Below, piece by piece: positions 5,934-6,370 of a DNA stretch of 6,370 nt. The translations under genes and the position numbers were made by a program. The DNA is taken from positions 1 through 6,370 of the forward strand of contig CALKDE010000391.1 in the NCBI GenBank assembly GCA_938082955.1, written 5' to 3'. This DNA is from an uncultured Pseudomonadales bacterium. GTDB lineage: Bacteria > Pseudomonadota > Gammaproteobacteria > Pseudomonadales > Pseudohongiellaceae. How positions within the stretch are numbered: the stretch's first letter is position 1; the number at the start of each line of letters is the position of its first letter. The notes below the pieces were generated by a model, which was not told the origin of the DNA, searched no databases, and worked only from the letters and a program-made list of their open reading frames with translations.

Positions 5934-6185
5934 ATGAAAATGCATCTCGATATGGGTTTCAATCACTTGGCTTCATTTGTCACTAAAGTTTTGATCAGAA
6001 AACTGTCGCTTCAAGCATTTTTCTGGTCGACTACGTTGCACAAGGATGTGCAACCATTGCCGATTAAGGACAATGCGAGTGCGCCAAAAGCAAGTGAAAT
6101 GACACTTTTACGCCAGCTTTTGGCGCACGATGTACTGAAAAAGTCAGGGATGACTTTTCAGTATCGACTAAATAGAACCCTATGA
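5934..6185 (+). CDS. Possible 83-codon hypothetical ORF between cmoA and cmoB (doubtful)
   Basis: An ATG six bases after the cmoA stop opens an 83-codon frame whose stop overlaps the cmoB start by ATGA. That layout is typical of translational coupling, and cmoB has no good Shine-Dalgarno of its own, which speaks for translation. Against it, the predicted protein resembles nothing I recognise and has no visible domain, signal peptide or clear membrane helix. Its ribosome-binding site is weak. Most of its second half is occupied by exact or near-exact inverted repeats, the pattern of a structured RNA rather than of a coding sequence. I keep it as a low-confidence candidate, perhaps a leader-like ORF whose translation would open the hairpins. 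Confidence 0.28.
   Translation: MKMHLDMGFNHLASFVTKVLIRKLSLQAFFWSTTLHKDVQPLPIKDNASAPKASEMTLLRQLLAHDVLKKSGMTFQYRLNRTL
5991..6030 (+). repeat. Hairpin 1 (with alternative pairing)
   Basis: GATCAGAAAA (5993-6002) pairs with TTTTCTGGTC (6019-6028) through ten pairs including one G-U. Two more pairs (T5992-G6029 and T5991-A6030) extend it around a 16-nt loop. The same AAAA can instead pair upstream: AGTTTT (5987-5992) with AAAACT (5999-6004) around GATCAG. The two folds exclude each other, as in a conformational switch. Confidence 0.5.
6035..6054 (+). promoter_or_regulatory. Hairpin 2: near-consensus CsrA/RsmA binding site
   Basis: GTTGCACA (6035-6042) and TGTGCAAC (6047-6054) form a perfect 8-bp stem capped by the loop AGGA (6043-6046). 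The 12-mer at 6038-6049, GCACAAGGATGT, agrees with the CsrA SELEX consensus RUACARGGAUGU at all positions but the second. The GGA is placed in the loop exactly as in high-affinity CsrA ligands. Confidence 0.6.
6079..6128 (+). repeat. Hairpin 3: 13-bp perfect inverted repeat with nested stem
   Basis: GTGCGCCAAAAGC (6079-6091) and GCTTTTGGCGCAC (6116-6128) are exact reverse complements. Between them AAGTG (6092-6096) and CACTT (6103-6107) form an inner stem stacked directly on the outer 5' arm, with an AAATGA loop; TTACGCCA (6108-6115) remains as a one-sided bulge. There is no GGA in this hairpin and no T-run after it. Confidence 0.8.
6128..6166 (+). promoter_or_regulatory. Hairpin 4: stable stem with GGGA loop, second CsrA-type site
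   Basis: TACTGAAAAAGTCA (6133-6146) pairs with TGACTTTTCAGTA (6151-6163), with a single bulged A in the left arm and a GGGA loop (6147-6150) that also fits the GNRA tetraloop rule. CGA (6128-6130) and TCG (6164-6166) can extend the base past a small bulge. The core CAGGGATG (6145-6152) matches the CsrA core CARGGAUG fully. The stem ends 15 nt before the cmoB start, so its folding could influence initiation there. Confidence 0.55.
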
Positions 6186-6370
6186 ATCTAAAGCCTCTAC
6201 AAAAACTGATTGATGGGTCGCCGCTGGAACCATTGCTTCCCTTCACGAAGGATGAATTCTTGCAGCAAATTCGCTACGGCGATTTCCCGAAATGGCGTAA
6301 GTTACTTTCCCAGCTGCCCCAGATCCAACCCAGTTCGGTGGACTTTAGCAGCAAGGTTAGAATCGGTAGC
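6182..6370 (+). CDS. cmoB: CmoB, tRNA U34 carboxymethyltransferase (N-terminal 63 residues, cut by window end)
   Basis: CmoB transfers the carboxymethyl group of carboxy-SAM, the product of CmoA, to 5-hydroxyuridine at tRNA position 34, giving cmo5U. Only the N-terminal extension is in the window; the catalytic Rossmann domain lies beyond. Visible family features are RYGDFPKWRKLLSQLP (31-46) followed by SSVDFSSKVRIG (51-62), matching the conserved GDFxxW...LP...VDL pattern of CmoB N-termini. The ATG at 6182 overlaps the stop of the preceding 83-codon frame (ATGA). No good Shine-Dalgarno is present just upstream, only AGAACCC, so initiation may depend on coupling or on the upstream RNA structure. 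Position downstream of cmoA in the same direction supports the assignment. Confidence 0.9.
   Translation, partial: MNLKPLQKLIDGSPLEPLLPFTKDEFLQQIRYGDFPKWRKLLSQLPQIQPSSVDFSSKVRIGS

Larger units (their letters stand above)
5987..6166 (+). ncRNA. Array of four stem-loops in the cmoA-cmoB intercistronic RNA, with CsrA/RsmA-type GGA sites
   Basis: Four consecutive hairpins occupy 5991-6030, 6035-6054, 6079-6128 and 6128-6166. Two of them present ANGGA in four-base loops, and a third ANGGA lies in the linker between hairpins 2 and 3. The GGA signals exist only on the + strand, the sense of cmoA and cmoB. No T-run follows any stem, so none is an intrinsic terminator and a free-standing sRNA end is not visible. 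The likeliest reading is an intercistronic or cmoB 5' leader element bound by CsrA/RsmA; a processed sRNA derived from the operon is an alternative. Each hairpin is listed separately. Confidence 0.6.

Noticed and set aside
6079..6166. Hairpins 3 and 4 as intrinsic terminators or the 3' end of a complete Csr-type sRNA
   Set aside because: Neither stem is followed by a run of T, and cmoB begins 15 nt after hairpin 4; no sRNA terminator is visible.
5987..6166. The inverted repeats as a MITE or insertion-sequence ends
   Set aside because: Each inverted repeat is a local hairpin; there is no outer pair of terminal repeats, no target-site duplication and no transposase.
6064..6246. Minus-strand 60-codon frame across hairpins 3 and 4 and the cmoB start
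   Set aside because: It overlaps inverted repeats and the confident cmoB start, and has no recognisable motif.

Overview
The window is a compact stretch of housekeeping genes from a gammaproteobacterium, with roughly balanced base composition. The evidence is the ftsE-ftsX-rpoH order, a sigma-32 that follows the E. coli protein almost residue for residue through its core regions, and a cmoA-cmoB pair. The species cannot be named from the sequence. The DUF423-trmB neighbourhood after rpoH recalls Pseudomonas-like and marine gammaproteobacteria rather than enterics.

Layout. 1-1291 (+): the C-terminal half of the ATPase FtsE, overlapping by ATGA the complete membrane partner FtsX (divisome control of septal wall hydrolysis). 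1292-1578: a 287-bp promoter region with a near-consensus heat-shock (sigma-32) promoter and a weaker sigma-70 candidate. 1579-2439 (+): rpoH, closed by a strong intrinsic terminator. 2531-2914 (+): a small DUF423 membrane protein. 2961-3656 (+): trmB, the tRNA m7G46 methyltransferase. 3684-4987 (-): a two-gene unit facing trmB, made of a class I methyltransferase and a YgjP/DUF45 zinc metallopeptidase-like protein with a GTGA overlap. 4988-5186: a divergent intergenic region with purine-rich degenerate repeats and a small inverted repeat. 5187-5927 (+): cmoA. 5928-6181: a gap (or an 83-codon ORF) packed with four consecutive stem-loops. 6182-6370 (+): the start of cmoB, cut by the window end.

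Functionally, trmB, cmoA and cmoB modify tRNA (m7G46 and cmo5U34), ftsEX acts in cell division, and rpoH runs the heat-shock response.

The two observations most worth following are regulatory. First, a sequence matching the sigma-32 consensus (CTTGAAA, 13-nt spacer, CTCCATGT) lies upstream of rpoH itself, suggesting direct autoactivation of the heat-shock factor. Second, the cmoA-cmoB gap forms a tandem hairpin array in which two loops and one linker display ANGGA. One of these matches 11 of 12 positions of the CsrA SELEX consensus, suggesting that CsrA/RsmA controls, or is bound by, the transcript for the wobble-uridine modification pathway. I saw no mobile element, CRISPR array, tRNA or rRNA gene.
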